DNA from: Myxacorys chilensis ATA2-1-KO14 | GTDB lineage: Bacteria; Cyanobacteriota; Cyanobacteriia; Leptolyngbyales; Leptolyngbyaceae | Direction: 5' to 3' | Length of the DNA stretch: 64,000 nucleotides | NCBI GenBank assembly: GCA_019359275.1 | Contig: JAHHHP010000017.1 | Span: forward strand, 20,094 to 84,093 | In this document: piece after piece, positions 19,776-32,396 of the stretch | Position numbering within the stretch: position 1 is the first letter of the stretch | How the letters are laid out: each line of letters opens with the position of its first letter | Notes under the pieces: generated by a model | Seen by the model: the letters and a program-made list of their open reading frames with translations, nothing else | Databases searched by the model: none | What the model was told of the DNA's origin: nothing | Program-made: the position numbers and the translations under genes

Positions 19776-21211
19776 TAAACAGCAACAGGTTCAATCTGAT
19801 GAATCATTCTCTCCATGTACTCAGAGATCTGATTCAGTTTGGCAGGGGAGTTCGTTTCGACATACACCCGGATCAGAGGTTCTGTTCCCGAGGGGCGCAG
19901 CAGTACCCAGCTTCCTTCTTCTAAGTACAGTTTGATGCCATCTTTGCGACCAACTTCTGCCACACGAATCTCTGCAACGTTAGACGGCGGATTTTTGGTC
20001 ACCGATTCTAAGACCGCTTCTTTATGTTCGTTGGTGAGGTGCATATCGAGACGAGTGTTGAAAAGCGGACCGTCAGCTTCTGCGATCGCTTCTTGCACTA
20101 ACTGGCTGAGCGGTTTGCCTTCGTAAGCGATCACTTCAGCAACTAGCATGTTTGCCAACACTCCGTCTTTCTCAGGAATGTGACCAATCACACTCAGTCC
20201 ACCCGATTCTTCACCGCCAATCAAAACAGTGGTTTCGCGCATTTTCTCACCGACGTACTTAAAGCCAACAGGCGTTTCATACAAGTCGAGATTATATTTT
20301 CTCGTGAAATTATCTAACAAATGAGTCGTGGCGACAGTGCGAACGATCGCGCCTTTCTTGCCTTTGTTCTTAACGAGGTGGCGCGCGAGCAGCAGCAGAA
20401 CGGTGTTAGGCGTCAGGAAGTTGCCTTGCTCGTCAACGATCCCGAAGCGATCGCTATCTCCATCGGTGGCTAAGCCGAGATCAGCCTGATCGTGCTTCAC
20501 GGCTGCAACTAATCCTTCTAGCTGTTCGCCTTTCGGTTCAGGCATTCCGCCCCCAAACAGCACGTCGCGATAGGTATGGAAGCTCTCCGTTTCGCAGCCA
20601 CAATGCTCCAAAACAGTATCCAAATAGCCGCGAGAAGTGGAGTAGAGCGCGTCATACTTGACCTTCAGTTTGGCGTTGCGAATCCGCTCGACATCTAGAA
20701 TGCTGTAGATAAAGTTGAGATAAGCAGGCTTGGGATCAAAGATCGAAACTTTGTCGGCACTCTTGCCACTGGGCATGGCATCCGAAGCTCTGTCTAAATT
20801 GGCAACGATCGTATCGGTAATTTCGGTGGTGGCTGGGCCGGCATAGTCAGGAATATATTTGATGCCGCAGTAAGGAGCTGGGTTGTGGCTTGCTGTAAAC
20901 ATCAGTGCTCCAGCCGAATTGAGGTGACGAGCACTGTAGGCAATCACAGGAGTCGGACAGTCGCGATCGACAATTTTTACCGTCCAGCCTAGGTCTGCCA
21001 AAACGCCTGCGGCAGTGTGAGCAAACTGATCGGCAAGAAAGCGCGTGTCGTAGCAAACGAGTACCGGACGGTCTTTTGAATAGGCCGTTTCGAGATAGCT
21101 TGCGATCGCGCGGGTGGCTTTGCAAACGTTGGAGAAGGTGAAATCATCGGCAATAATGCCGCGCCAACCGTCGGTTCCAAACTTAATTCTTGAGTTGCTT
21201 CCAGCACTCAT
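19775..21211 (-). CDS. Phosphoglucomutase/phosphomannomutase family protein
   Basis: A 478-residue alpha-D-phosphohexomutase. It has the N-terminal KFGTDGWRGII, active-site phosphoserine loop TASHNP (Ser near residue 107), metal-binding DGDSDRFG, sugar-binding GGEESGG and the phosphate-binding RPSGTEPLIRVY near the end. It interconverts hexose 1- and 6-phosphates; whether glucose, mannose or glucosamine is preferred cannot be told. Its product would feed the UDP-sugar genes upstream and glycogen synthesis. Length is standard. Confidence 0.93.
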   Translation of the reverse strand: MSAGSNSRIKFGTDGWRGIIADDFTFSNVCKATRAIASYLETAYSKDRPVLVCYDTRFLADQFAHTAAGVLADLGWTVKIVDRDCPTPVIAYSARHLNSAGALMFTASHNPAPYCGIKYIPDYAGPATTEITDTIVANLDRASDAMPSGKSADKVSIFDPKPAYLNFIYSILDVERIRNAKLKVKYDALYSTSRGYLDTVLEHCGCETESFHTYRDVLFGGGMPEPKGEQLEGLVAAVKHDQADLGLATDGDSDRFGIVDEQGNFLTPNTVLLLLARHLVKNKGKKGAIVRTVATTHLLDNFTRKYNLDLYETPVGFKYVGEKMRETTVLIGGEESGGLSVIGHIPEKDGVLANMLVAEVIAYEGKPLSQLVQEAIAEADGPLFNTRLDMHLTNEHKEAVLESVTKNPPSNVAEIRVAEVGRKDGIKLYLEEGSWVLLRPSGTEPLIRVYVETNSPAKLNQISEYMERMIHQIEPVAV

Positions 21212-21309
21212 TATTCTGACCCTATAAACTTTCCTTCATAGTACAAGAGCCTTTCGGGAAAATAGCAGTTAGTGAAGAAGGCGTAAATAGATGAGCCGAT
21301 TACCGTTTG

Positions 21310-21355
21310 GCGATCGCTCTTCATCACTACCCTACAAATGCTGAAGAGCGATCGC
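21310..21355. repeat. Perfect 14-bp inverted repeat carrying HIP1 sites
   Basis: GCGATCGCTCTTCA (21310-21323) is repeated in inverted form at 21342-21355 around an 18-base loop. Each arm holds the octamer GCGATCGC. It lies between the petH terminator and the mutase gene start and could be a hairpin or simply a duplicated HIP1 block. Confidence 0.6.
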
Positions 21356-21367
21356 TCATCAAACGCT

Positions 21368-21405
21368 AAAAAACCGGGCAGAACCTGAATCAGTTCTCCC
21401 GGTTT
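21368..21405 (-). terminator. Intrinsic terminator of petH
   Basis: On the minus strand AAACCGGGAGAACtgattcagGTTCTGCCCGGTTTTTT forms an interrupted long stem followed by six T, starting about 20 bases after the petH stop. Confidence 0.85.
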
Positions 21406-21427
21406 AGACTCTATTCGCTAATCGCAA

Positions 21428-23350
<1,923 letters not shown>

Positions 23351-24355
23351 ATGACCAGTAAGCCAGACCGCGTGGTTCTGATTGGCGTCGCCGGAGACTC
23401 CGGGTGCGGTAAGTCCACGTTTCTGCGCCGAATCACAGATTTGTTCGGGGAAGATTTCGTCACAGTCATCTGCCTCGACGATTACCACAGTCTGGATCGG
23501 AAACAGCGCAAAGAAACGGGCATTACCGCACTTGATCCACGAGCCAACAACTTTGATCTAATGTACGAGCAGATCAAAGCTCTCAAGAGTGGCGAAAGTA
23601 TCAAAAAGCCGATTTATAACCACGAAACTGGAGAGATTGATCCGCCAGAAGTCATCGAACCCAATCATGTCGTTGTCATTGAAGGCTTGCATCCCCTCTA
23701 CGATGAGCGAGTGCGTGGACTGCTCGACTTCAGCGTCTATCTCGACATCACCGATGAGGTGAAGATCGCGTGGAAGATTCAGCGTGACATGGCAGAGCGG
23801 GGTCATAGCTATAACGATGTGTTAGCGGCCATCAACTCTCGGAAACCCGATTTTGATGCGTACATCGATCCTCAAAAAGGAAACGCGGATGTCGTGATTC
23901 GCGTGATGCCGACTCAACTGATCAAAGATGACAAAGAGCGGAAGGTGCTGCGGGTGCAGATGATCCAGCGCGATGGCGTGCAAGGATTTGAGCCAGCCTA
24001 CTTGTTTGACGAAGGTTCGACGATCGATTGGATTCCCTGCGGTCGCAAGTTGACCTGCTCCTATCCCGGCATCAAGATGCACTACGGACCGAACGAATAT
24101 TACGGTCACAGTGTTTCGATCTTGGAAGTTGATGGTCAGTTTGACCTGCTCGAAGAAGTTATCTACATCGAGCAGCACTTAAGCGCCACTTCTGCCAAGC
24201 ACAACGGCGAGTTAACCGAACTGCTGTTGCAACACCGCGAATATCCTGGTTCTAATAACGGGACAGGCTTGTGGCAAGTCCTGACGGGCTTGAAAATGAG
24301 AGCCACCTATGAGCGGTTGACCAAGACTGAAGCGAAGATTGCAGCACGAGTGTAA
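23351..24355 (+). CDS. prk: Phosphoribulokinase
   Basis: Calvin-cycle enzyme that phosphorylates ribulose 5-phosphate to ribulose 1,5-bisphosphate. The 334-residue protein starts MTSKPDRVVLIGVAGDSG with the P-loop GDSGCGKST; the Cys in the P-loop and a second Cys near residue 40 (VICLDDYH) are the redox pair used for thioredoxin and GAPDH-CP12 control. The catalytic region CLDDYHSLDR and RxxxRD-type IQRDMAERGH are intact. I chose the ATG at 23351 (GAGGAAA upstream) rather than a 48-residue extension. A single gene, divergent from petH. Confidence 0.97.
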   Translation: MTSKPDRVVLIGVAGDSGCGKSTFLRRITDLFGEDFVTVICLDDYHSLDRKQRKETGITALDPRANNFDLMYEQIKALKSGESIKKPIYNHETGEIDPPEVIEPNHVVVIEGLHPLYDERVRGLLDFSVYLDITDEVKIAWKIQRDMAERGHSYNDVLAAINSRKPDFDAYIDPQKGNADVVIRVMPTQLIKDDKERKVLRVQMIQRDGVQGFEPAYLFDEGSTIDWIPCGRKLTCSYPGIKMHYGPNEYYGHSVSILEVDGQFDLLEEVIYIEQHLSATSAKHNGELTELLLQHREYPGSNNGTGLWQVLTGLKMRATYERLTKTEAKIAARV

Positions 24356-24474
24356 GCGCGCTGAGCGGGAAGCCGTTGGGGATGCTGCAAGGTGTCCCCT
24401 TTTGCCATCTTGAATGCTCGATTAAGAAAAACAGTAAGTTCTAAGGTGACCTAATTAAATTGGAGGTATAACCC

Positions 24475-24939
24475 ATGAGTACGAAGGAAGACGCGATCGA
24501 TGTGACGCCTGAAGACGCAGGTGAAAACGGGGACAAAAAAGGCGGGATGCGACTGCACGATCAGGATCAGTCTGATCAGCATCAGCAGACCGCGATCGTC
24601 CTTGCGGGCAGTCCGACCATGCCAAGTGATCTAGAGATTGTTGGCACGATTCTAGACGGCGGCATTCGCCCGATCGGTGCTAGCCATCTCGACATTGTTG
24701 GAACGATGGGAGCAGGTCGCCCCGTCACATCAAGCCATCTCCGAATTGCGGAGATGATAGGAAATCGCCCAATTTTCTTTGACGAAGTGAAGCTGATCGA
24801 CGATGTAGATTTGCCTGGACATCGCCCCATTATGGTGAGCAATCCAGGGTTGATGCACGCGGAGATGGTGCTGAGACAGCGTCCAATTTATAGCAACGCG
24901 ATCGATGATGCTCCTGCGCTGATGGGCTATCTTGACTAA
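24475..24939 (+). CDS. Cyanobacterial protein with five xRPI repeats, unknown function
   Basis: A 154-residue soluble acidic protein with a good ribosome site (GGAGG seven bases before the ATG). The first 45 residues are polar and probably disordered. From residue 50 the chain is built of about five degenerate units of some 22 residues, each with an Arg-Pro-Ile/Val core (IRPIGASHLDIVG, GRPVTSSHLRIAE, NRPIFFDEVKLID, HRPIMVSNPGLMH, QRPIYSNAIDDA). The regular alternation suggests a repeat fold such as a beta-solenoid or small propeller. It lies between prk and valS, and ends before a strong terminator. I do not know its function. Confidence 0.75.
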   Translation: MSTKEDAIDVTPEDAGENGDKKGGMRLHDQDQSDQHQQTAIVLAGSPTMPSDLEIVGTILDGGIRPIGASHLDIVGTMGAGRPVTSSHLRIAEMIGNRPIFFDEVKLIDDVDLPGHRPIMVSNPGLMHAEMVLRQRPIYSNAIDDAPALMGYLD

Positions 24940-25014
24940 TTTCTACAGTACTGGTCTGTAGAATATTGGTTTCTGTGTTGGTTTCTTCTAGGTTGGTTTC
25001 TATAGTGAGAGGAC

Positions 25015-25050
25015 AAAATGGGTGTTTCTGGTCGGAAGCACCCATTTTTA
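25015..25050 (+). terminator. Intrinsic terminator after the xRPI-repeat gene
   Basis: A 10-bp stem (AAAATGGGTG at 25015-25024 with CACCCATTTT at 25039-25048) plus T tail. It is preceded by three spaced copies of TTGGTTTCT (24967-25001). Confidence 0.85.
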
Positions 25051-25148
25051 TCACTAGATTCAGCGCTGAAGCGTGAGCCTCTGCATGTGGTTTGCGTGAG
25101 AGCGTTTATCATGACAAATAAGCACTCCATAGTATCTCCGGTTGTCCA

Positions 25149-28100
25149 ATGACTGCAACACTCCCTACGCTGCCTAGCCAATACGATCCGACTACCACTG
25201 AATCGAAGTGGCAGAAGTTTTGGGAAGACAAGCAAGTTTTTAAGGCAGATCCCAATCAGCCCGGTGACCCCTACTGCATCGTGATTCCGCCACCCAATGT
25301 GACAGGAAGTTTGCACATGGGGCATGCGTTTGAGAGCTCGCTGATCGATGTTTTGATTCGCTATCATCGAATGCTGGGTGACAATACTCTTTGGCTACCT
25401 GGAACCGACCACGCCAGTATTGCCGTCCAAGCCATTTTAGAGAGGCAGCTTAAAGCCGAGGGCAAAACTCGTCATGACTTGGGACGAGAAAAATTTTTAG
25501 AACGCGCTTGGCAGTGGAAAGCAGAATCGGGAGGCACGATCGTTAATCAACTCCGTCGGTTAGGGGTGTCGGTAGATTGGTCACGAGAACGCTTCACCAT
25601 GGATGAAGGGCTGTCGATCGCTGTTCTTGATGCGTTTAACAAGCTCTACGAAGAAGGACTGATTTATCGCGGCAAATATCTGGTGAACTGGTGTCCTGCG
25701 AGTCAATCTGCCGTTTCTGACCTAGAAGTTGAAAACCAGGAAGTGAACGGGCATCTGTGGCATTTTCGCTATCCTCTGACCAACGGGACTGGTTCTGTGG
25801 AAGTTGCGACGACTCGCCCTGAGACGATGCTAGGCGATACGGCAGTGGCAGTGAATCCGAACGACGATCGCTATAAGCATCTGGTGGGTCAGACGCTAAC
25901 GCTGCCGTTGATGGGACGCGAAATTCCGATTATTGCCGATGATGCGGTTGATCCAAGCTTTGGTACGGGCTGCGTTAAGGTTACGCCTGCTCATGACCTC
26001 AACGACTTTGAGATGGGGATGCGGCATAAACTTCCGTTCATTAGCATCATGAATAAAGATGGCTCCCTCAACGAGAACGCTGGGGAATTTGAGGGGCAAG
26101 ATCGGTTCGTAGCGCGAAAGAACGTCGTGAAGAAACTGGAAGAAGAAGGCTTCCTCGTCAAGATTGAAGACTATAAGCATACGGTTCCCTACAGCGATCG
26201 CGGCAAAGTTCCTATCGAACCGTTGATTTCAACTCAGTGGTTTGTCAAAATTGAACCCCTATCTAGCCGTGCGCTGACTGCTCTTGACGATCAAGGCTCG
26301 CCCGATTTCATTCCCGATCGCTGGACAAAGGTGTATCGCGACTGGCTCGTGAGCCTAAAAGATTGGTGTATTTCTCGTCAGTTGTGGTGGGGACATCAAA
26401 TTCCTGCGTGGTATGCGGTGAGCGAAACCAATGGCGAGATCACGGACGATACGCCGTTTGTCGTGGCTCGAACCGCAGATCAAGCGAGAGAAAAAGCGAT
26501 CGCAAGATTTGGCGCAGATGTTCGATTAGAGCAAGACCCCGACGTATTAGACACGTGGTTCTCGTCTGGACTATGGCCTTTTTCAACCCTTGGTTGGTCG
26601 GATGAATCTGCCGCTGATTTTAAGTGCTACTATCCGACCGCCACCTTAGTAACTGGGTTTGACATCATCTTTTTCTGGGTTGCCCGCATGACCATGATGG
26701 CTGGACACTTTACTGGGCAAATGCCCTTCAAGGATGTCTATATTCATGGATTGGTGCGCGATGAGAACAATAAAAAGATGTCGAAATCGGCAAACAACGG
26801 CATCGATCCTTTGATTCTGATTGATAAGTACGGAACCGACGCTCTGCGCTATACGCTGGTTCGAGAAGTTACAGGCGCAGGACAAGATATTCGGCTTGCC
26901 TATAACCGCAAAACGGATGAGTCTGAATCAGTTGAAGCCGCGCGAAATTTCACCAACAAAATCTGGAATGCCTCTCGATTTGTTTTGATGAATTTAGACG
27001 GTAAAACGCCAAAGCAATTGGGCGAACCGGATACGAGCAAATTGGAGTTAAGCGATCGCTGGATTCTCTCCCGGTTTCACCAAGTCAGCCGTCAAATTCG
27101 AGGCGCAATCGATCAGTACGGTTTAGGCGAAGCGGCAAAGTTACTCTACGAATTCTTCCGGGGCGATTTCTGCGATTGGTACATCGAACTCGCGAAGTCT
27201 CGCTTGCAGGGAGACGATGAGGCATCGCGGCTCACGGCCCAGCAGACCCTCGCTTTTGTTTTAGAAGGAACGCTGAAACTGATGCATCCCTTCATGCCTC
27301 ACATCACTGAAGAGATTTGGCACACCTTAACCCAGACCAGTGAAGCATCGGGAGAAACGTTAGCCTTGCAGCGCTATCCGATTCCCAATGAGATGCTGAT
27401 CGATACTGACTTAGAGCAACAGTTTGACTTGATTATTGAAACAATTCGCACGATTCGTAATTTGCGAGCTGAAGCAGACATCAAACCCGGCGCGAAAGTG
27501 GAAGCGAATTTGCAGACCGAGAGCGATCGCGAACGGTATATTCTCACGGTAGGTCAGCCGTACATTCAAGATCTTGCCAAAGTCAAGCAACTTACCATTT
27601 CTACCCAAACCGAAGCCCATGCCTCGGAAGGTGCGGCTCCAGTTGGTTTATCGGATACCTTATCGGAGGATGCTCAATCTGTTCTCGCAACGGCGCTAGA
27701 TGCCACTGGTAACTTCTTTGCTAAGCATCACAAGCCCATTCTGTCGGTTGGTCTGATCGTTTTTATCGCCATCACGCTCAAAGTGTTGGCTGCGATTTTG
27801 ACTACCGTTCATGAAATTCCGTTGCTGGCTCCGGTGCTGGAAATCATTGGAATCGGATATTCGGGGTGGTTTAGCTATCACAGTCTGCTGAGAAGCCGCG
27901 ATCGCCAACAGCTACTTCAGCAAATTCAGCAATTTACAACAGAAGTAATCGGGGAGCCGGATACTTCAGAGGTGAAGACCTTACCAGATGGTTCTAGAGC
28001 AACGGAAGACTCTCAAGCTGGATCTCAGACTGGAGATTCTCAAACCACAGGCTCTCAAACCGATTCTCAGTCCGATTCTCAATCCATTGTAGGAGTCGTT

Positions 28101-28337
28101 GGAACCATTCAAGTCGCTATCCCTCTTGCTGGCTTGATCGACGTTGCTGCGCTGCGGGCTAAAGCTGAGAAAGACTTGAAGAAAGCAGAAGCCGAAGCTC
28201 AGGCGCTCACGGGACGATTGAGCAATCCAAAATTTGTGGATAAGGCTCCAGAAGATGTTGTCCAGACCGCGCGAGAGGCTTTAGCAGAAGCGAAAACCCA
28301 AGCCGAAATTTTGCGAGCTAAGCTTGAGCGCTTGTAA
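25149..28337 (+). CDS. valS: Valyl-tRNA synthetase with inserted CAAD membrane anchor
   Basis: Class I synthetase charging tRNA-Val. The 1062-residue chain has the HIGH-type motif in [14 protein letters not shown] (residues ~50-63), an editing domain, KMSKS ([10 protein letters not shown]), an anticodon-binding domain and a C-terminal coiled coil (about 980-1062). Between the last two lies an extra block at about residues 830-970. It begins with an amphipathic segment, has two hydrophobic helices (roughly 866-885 and 894-911), and ends in a Gln/Ser/Thr-rich linker ([12 protein letters not shown]). This matches the CAAD domain, which in Anabaena anchors certain synthetases to thylakoid membranes. 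Ordinary ValRS is about 900-950 residues, so the length also fits an insertion. Confidence 0.96.
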   Translation: MTATLPTLPSQYDPTTTESKWQKFWEDKQVFKADPNQPGDPYCIVIPPPNVTGSLHMGHAFESSLIDVLIRYHRMLGDNTLWLPGTDHASIAVQAILERQLKAEGKTRHDLGREKFLERAWQWKAESGGTIVNQLRRLGVSVDWSRERFTMDEGLSIAVLDAFNKLYEEGLIYRGKYLVNWCPASQSAVSDLEVENQEVNGHLWHFRYPLTNGTGSVEVATTRPETMLGDTAVAVNPNDDRYKHLVGQTLTLPLMGREIPIIADDAVDPSFGTGCVKVTPAHDLNDFEMGMRHKLPFISIMNKDGSLNENAGEFEGQDRFVARKNVVKKLEEEGFLVKIEDYKHTVPYSDRGKVPIEPLISTQWFVKIEPLSSRALTALDDQGSPDFIPDRWTKVYRDWLVSLKDWCISRQLWWGHQIPAWYAVSETNGEITDDTPFVVARTADQAREKAIARFGADVRLEQDPDVLDTWFSSGLWPFSTLGWSDESAADFKCYYPTATLVTGFDIIFFWVARMTMMAGHFTGQMPFKDVYIHGLVRDENNKKMSKSANNGIDPLILIDKYGTDALRYTLVREVTGAGQDIRLAYNRKTDESESVEAARNFTNKIWNASRFVLMNLDGKTPKQLGEPDTSKLELSDRWILSRFHQVSRQIRGAIDQYGLGEAAKLLYEFFRGDFCDWYIELAKSRLQGDDEASRLTAQQTLAFVLEGTLKLMHPFMPHITEEIWHTLTQTSEASGETLALQRYPIPNEMLIDTDLEQQFDLIIETIRTIRNLRAEADIKPGAKVEANLQTESDRERYILTVGQPYIQDLAKVKQLTISTQTEAHASEGAAPVGLSDTLSEDAQSVLATALDATGNFFAKHHKPILSVGLIVFIAITLKVLAAILTTVHEIPLLAPVLEIIGIGYSGWFSYHSLLRSRDRQQLLQQIQQFTTEVIGEPDTSEVKTLPDGSRATEDSQAGSQTGDSQTTGSQTDSQSDSQSIVGVVGTIQVAIPLAGLIDVAALRAKAEKDLKKAEAEAQALTGRLSNPKFVDKAPEDVVQTAREALAEAKTQAEILRAKLERL

Positions 28338-28801
28338 CAATGCGATTCGCTCTGCGAAGCTCCGAAGGATCGCATCTAATGCACAGAGGCGTTCTCCTTG
28401 AACGTCTCTTTACCTATGTAAGGATTCCAAATGTTCAAAAAAACCAATATAGCGACAAAGAGCGAAAAAGCTATACTTCTGTGTAATTAACCGTAATATC
28501 CAAATAGCCCATCCGAATAATCTATTGAGTTGCATCAGATTGAAACTGCATAAAACTGTCAATATACATTCGGAGAAAACTATGAATCTCAAGTATTTTC
28601 AATTATATAAATTACATCTTAAGGTGTTTTACGATTTCTACTTCAAAGTAGGAAAAAATATGTTGTCTGATTGAGAATTCGTTTCATCAAACACCCTTGA
28701 GTCGAATAAGCCTCGAGAAATCTTAGACAGAGCTTTAACGCTCACTTTAGAATAGTTAATCTCATCATGTTTTTCTTTTGAAATAAGTAGAGAAAATAGC
28801 A
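28338..28801. other. AT-rich intergenic region
   Basis: About 460 bases after valS. No terminator of textbook form, RNA gene or supported ORF; the 3' part should hold the promoter of the next gene. Confidence 0.45.
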
Positions 28802-29299
28802 ATGCTGTACTTGGCACAAATTCAGAAGAAAGGCTATTTAGGCAAGGCAGGGCTACGCTTGCTGGCATCTCAAAAATCTGAGCATGTTTGGACGCTAGAG
28901 CCAGAGCAAGACATTATTCTTTCAACAGACGCTGCTGCCTACAGTGAAGATCTTTTAGTACTAGTTGAGTTTTCGAGTAGTCATCAGGTCGCTAGTATTA
29001 GGGAAGCGACTGATTGGGTGCTAGAACTCGTTCAAAAGTACCTCAGCTATGGAATTACGCCTGCATTTTTACAACAAGAAACCGAGCGTGCAGAACAGTG
29101 GCGGCAGTCGCTGACCCTTCAGAGTCAAGAACTGGAGCGGCGTACTCTAGAGCTTGAGGCTCGCCGGGAGCAAATTCAAGACCTCGAAGAAGACTTGAAG
29201 CGTCAGAAGAAGGAGCTAGAATTGCTGACGGATCAAGCAAAATTGCAAAGTCAAGAACTTGATCAGCGAATGCAAGATAGTGAGGGCCGCCCAATTTAG
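28802..29299 (+). CDS. Conserved cyanobacterial coiled-coil protein
   Basis: A 165-residue protein. The first 90 residues form a mixed alpha/beta domain starting LYLAQIQKKGYLGKAGLRLLA, a pattern I have seen in other cyanobacterial hypothetical proteins. Residues 92-160 are a continuous charged coiled coil (repeated LxxQxxEL heptads). No catalytic motif or membrane segment. It stands alone between valS and the cyclase. Unknown function; the coil suggests oligomerisation. Confidence 0.65.
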   Translation: MLYLAQIQKKGYLGKAGLRLLASQKSEHVWTLEPEQDIILSTDAAAYSEDLLVLVEFSSSHQVASIREATDWVLELVQKYLSYGITPAFLQQETERAEQWRQSLTLQSQELERRTLELEARREQIQDLEEDLKRQKKELELLTDQAKLQSQELDQRMQDSEGRPI

Positions 29300-29452
29300 G
29301 TTGTTAGGTCGAGATAATTTGGAGATATTGGCAACGGATTTAAATAGTGAGTATAGCGAGTGTAGAACTCGGTAGATACTTAGATTGACCTACTCCTTAC
29401 TCTTAGACTGACCTACTACAGTTACTCTTTGATCATTGGCTAAGGATTCTGT

Positions 29453-32110
29453 CTATTTTTCTGTCAGTGTCCATGAGCCATCCCAATCCTCGGTTGGAGG
29501 ATGTTGGAGCCAGTATTGACAGCGATCCATGTGAAGGGCCGCAGCTTTGTCATGGCAGTCGATTTCTAGAACGGCTGCAAACTCGGCAACGGCAACGGCA
29601 AACTTGCGCTTCAAATAATGCTCTCGCGCTTTGTGGTAATGCTCGATCACCTGTTTCGTTTGGTCTGCGATCGCGTCTGTCTTCAATCCAACTAATTCAT
29701 ACACTGCAACGGGTTTGTTTTTACCTTTGACTTTAATGAAGTCGAGTTCTCGCGCCCAAATCCGATCAGCACAGGGACGATAGGTACTTTCGCTAATCAC
29801 AATATCAGTTCCGTAGATCTTGCTTGCGCCTTCGAGTCGCGCACCAAGATTGACCCCATCTCCAATTGCCGTAAACTCCATGCGTTTGCTACAGCCAATG
29901 TTGCCGCTAATTACGGTATCCGAGTTAATGCCAATGCCAATGTTAATCGTTTGCTGATTTCGGGCGGCGCGTTGGGTGTTAAAAATGGCAAGGCGGCGGC
30001 GCATTTCAACCGCCGTTTTAACGGCCATCCATTCGTGATCGTCGAGCGGTAAGGGAGAGCCAAAAACCGCCATGATCGCATCTCCAATGTACTTATCGAG
30101 GATGCCTTTGTGCATAAACACAGCTTCAACCATCGACTCAAAATACTGATTCAGCATTTCCACCACTTCTTCCGCTTTCAGCGTTTCGGTCAGCGTGGTG
30201 TAGCTGCGAATGTCAGAGAACAGAACCGTTACTTCTTTGCGATCGCCGCCCATTTTGGCAGCGTCGGGATTCTCTAGCAACTGTTCGGCTAACTCTTGAG
30301 TCATGTAGCGATACATCGTACTTTTGAGCCGCTTTTCGTCGCTGATGTCATCCATCACAACCAACGCTCCAGAAACTTTTTGGCTGTCGTTGGCATCCGC
30401 GATCGTATTAATCGACAAATTAATGCTGTGCTGCTCTTCACCTCGCACAGGTTGCAAGATCCGGTCGGGATAGTACTGCTGCTGATTTCGCGCCTCTAAT
30501 GCCATTCGGCACCAGGACGAGAAGTTGCCTTTCTCGATGGTGATCAGATCAGCAACGGAGCGACCTTCAATCACGTCATCACCTTTCAAACCGAGTAACT
30601 TCTTAGCGCTTTCGTTTGCGGCAATGATGGTGCCTTCTTTGTCGGTGGAGATGACCCCATTGGAGAGCGATCGCAAAATATCTCGCTGCATTTGTTCTTG
30701 CTGCTTCACCGTTTCAAACAGTCGAGCATTCTGAAGGGCGACCCCGGCCTGAATGTTGAAGGTCTCCATAAAGTCTTGGTCGCTGCGATTGAAGCTTGAT
30801 TTCCACTGCTCAGGCGCTTGAGGCCAACCCTGCGGATCGTAAGCCGGAAATTCGCCTTGTTTGGTTTTGTTGACCAATTGCGTCACGCCGATTAGCTCAC
30901 CGTCAGCATTGCAAACGGGCATACACAATAAACTACAGGTCCGATAACCGTTGGCTTTGTCGGTTTGCTTCGCGGTTTCTGCGCCGTCGTGATCGTAGAG
31001 GTCAAACGCAATGTTGATCACTTCTCCCGTTGCCGCGACTTGTCCAGCGAACCCAACGCCAATCGGCAGGCGCAATTCTTTGTAGGTATCGGCAGAAATA
31101 GCAATGCGTGTCCAGATCTCGTTGCGATCGCGATCAATTAACCACAAGGTACTGCGATCGGCGTTCATCAACTGCTTCGCCTCGTCCATCACTCGTTTGA
31201 GCGTGTCATCCAAATCTAAACTGCTTTGGCTCAACGATTGAGTGGCTTTGATCAGAGCATTAGCGGCGCGTTGTTTTTGCGTCGCGATGTAGAACGACCG
31301 GGACGACTCTAGAATCAGCCGAATCGAGGGCGCAAATTCTGTAAAAAGCTGTTCGTCATAGGGGGTAAAACCAGATAGGTGAATGCGCTGGTCGAGAGGA
31401 AGAACGCCATTACAGCTTGGTTTGAGTTTGTTAATTAGCTGCACTACCGCAACCAACGCGCCGTCATCGGTGAGCAACGGCAAGGTCAGCATCGTATAGG
31501 TGCGATAACCTGTCTTCTTGTATTGAATCTTGGCTTGTGCCGATCGCGGATCGTCAAAAAAATCGTAAGGAATATTGACTGGGCGTTTGAAGGTGGCGAC
31601 TTCGCCTGCAATGCCCTGATCGGCAGGAAACCGAATTTCGATTGCCCGTCCCCCGTTGCCCGATGCGATCGTCGTGTAGAGTTCGTGCTTTTCTTCGTCA
31701 AGCAGATAAATGGTGGTGCGATCGGCGTTGAGCAGTTCCCCCGTCTTTGCCGTAATCGAGTTAAGCATCTCTTCTAAAATCGTTTCAAACCCTTGCATGT
31801 CTAGCATTGAGAGGGTCTGATTGACGATCTGAAGCTTGTATTCAACGTCATGAACGACTTCTTTAAATTTATCTTGCGTCAAGGGTGCAAGAAAAGACGC
31901 GAACTTGCCTTTGGACGTTGCTAAACCACTATTCGCTTTCGCCAACGCTGAAGACTGAACCTCAATGGTGTCTTTTTCATTCAGTTCCACCGTTTCAATG
32001 GCAGATGCGGTTGGTGCGAAGCGCAACTCCGAAGGAAACGGCTCCGCCAAGTTCTCAAGGATTGGGCTGATGACTGTCGAATCGGGCAGATGCGAAGATG
32101 CGGGGTTCAT
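29453..32110 (-). CDS. GAF-GAF-PAS adenylate cyclase
   Basis: An 885-residue soluble class III nucleotide cyclase with the CyaB1/CyaB2 layout of Anabaena: GAF-A (about 110-275), GAF-B (about 295-460), a PAS domain (about 475-590) and a catalytic domain (about 635-820). Metal-binding Asp residues occur in VLFSDIRSYTTL and GDAIMAVFGSP; the purine-specifying region KRMEFTAIGDGVNLGARLE fits ATP rather than GTP. Both GAF domains carry an NKT/NKL-FD-type motif (residues such as NxxFD around YDFFDDP and DLYDH), so cyclic nucleotide binding and positive feedback are likely. A TPR-like tail ends the protein. It makes cAMP as a second messenger. Confidence 0.9.
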   Translation of the reverse strand: MNPASSHLPDSTVISPILENLAEPFPSELRFAPTASAIETVELNEKDTIEVQSSALAKANSGLATSKGKFASFLAPLTQDKFKEVVHDVEYKLQIVNQTLSMLDMQGFETILEEMLNSITAKTGELLNADRTTIYLLDEEKHELYTTIASGNGGRAIEIRFPADQGIAGEVATFKRPVNIPYDFFDDPRSAQAKIQYKKTGYRTYTMLTLPLLTDDGALVAVVQLINKLKPSCNGVLPLDQRIHLSGFTPYDEQLFTEFAPSIRLILESSRSFYIATQKQRAANALIKATQSLSQSSLDLDDTLKRVMDEAKQLMNADRSTLWLIDRDRNEIWTRIAISADTYKELRLPIGVGFAGQVAATGEVINIAFDLYDHDGAETAKQTDKANGYRTCSLLCMPVCNADGELIGVTQLVNKTKQGEFPAYDPQGWPQAPEQWKSSFNRSDQDFMETFNIQAGVALQNARLFETVKQQEQMQRDILRSLSNGVISTDKEGTIIAANESAKKLLGLKGDDVIEGRSVADLITIEKGNFSSWCRMALEARNQQQYYPDRILQPVRGEEQHSINLSINTIADANDSQKVSGALVVMDDISDEKRLKSTMYRYMTQELAEQLLENPDAAKMGGDRKEVTVLFSDIRSYTTLTETLKAEEVVEMLNQYFESMVEAVFMHKGILDKYIGDAIMAVFGSPLPLDDHEWMAVKTAVEMRRRLAIFNTQRAARNQQTINIGIGINSDTVISGNIGCSKRMEFTAIGDGVNLGARLEGASKIYGTDIVISESTYRPCADRIWARELDFIKVKGKNKPVAVYELVGLKTDAIADQTKQVIEHYHKAREHYLKRKFAVAVAEFAAVLEIDCHDKAAALHMDRCQYWLQHPPTEDWDGSWTLTEK

Positions 32111-32396
32111 ACAGGATTTTGGCTACGTCCTGCGTTCAGGGTTCCCCGAACCGAGATGCTTTGCGCCGAAACGCGTAGAAATCTCTTGAGTGCAAGATTA
32201 TGTTGAATGACGACAGGGCGATCTTTTCGAGTTACCCATGAGGGTGAGTCAGTCAGCCGAGAGGATTTAAGCTGGGCTGGGTTGGGCTGAAGTCATAAAT
32301 AGACTTTCTTTTCCTCGTATCACATGTGGCAAGTAATCTCGATTAATGTAGCAGATTACAATGAGCGGTTCTAAGATGTATGCAATCGCCTAATCC

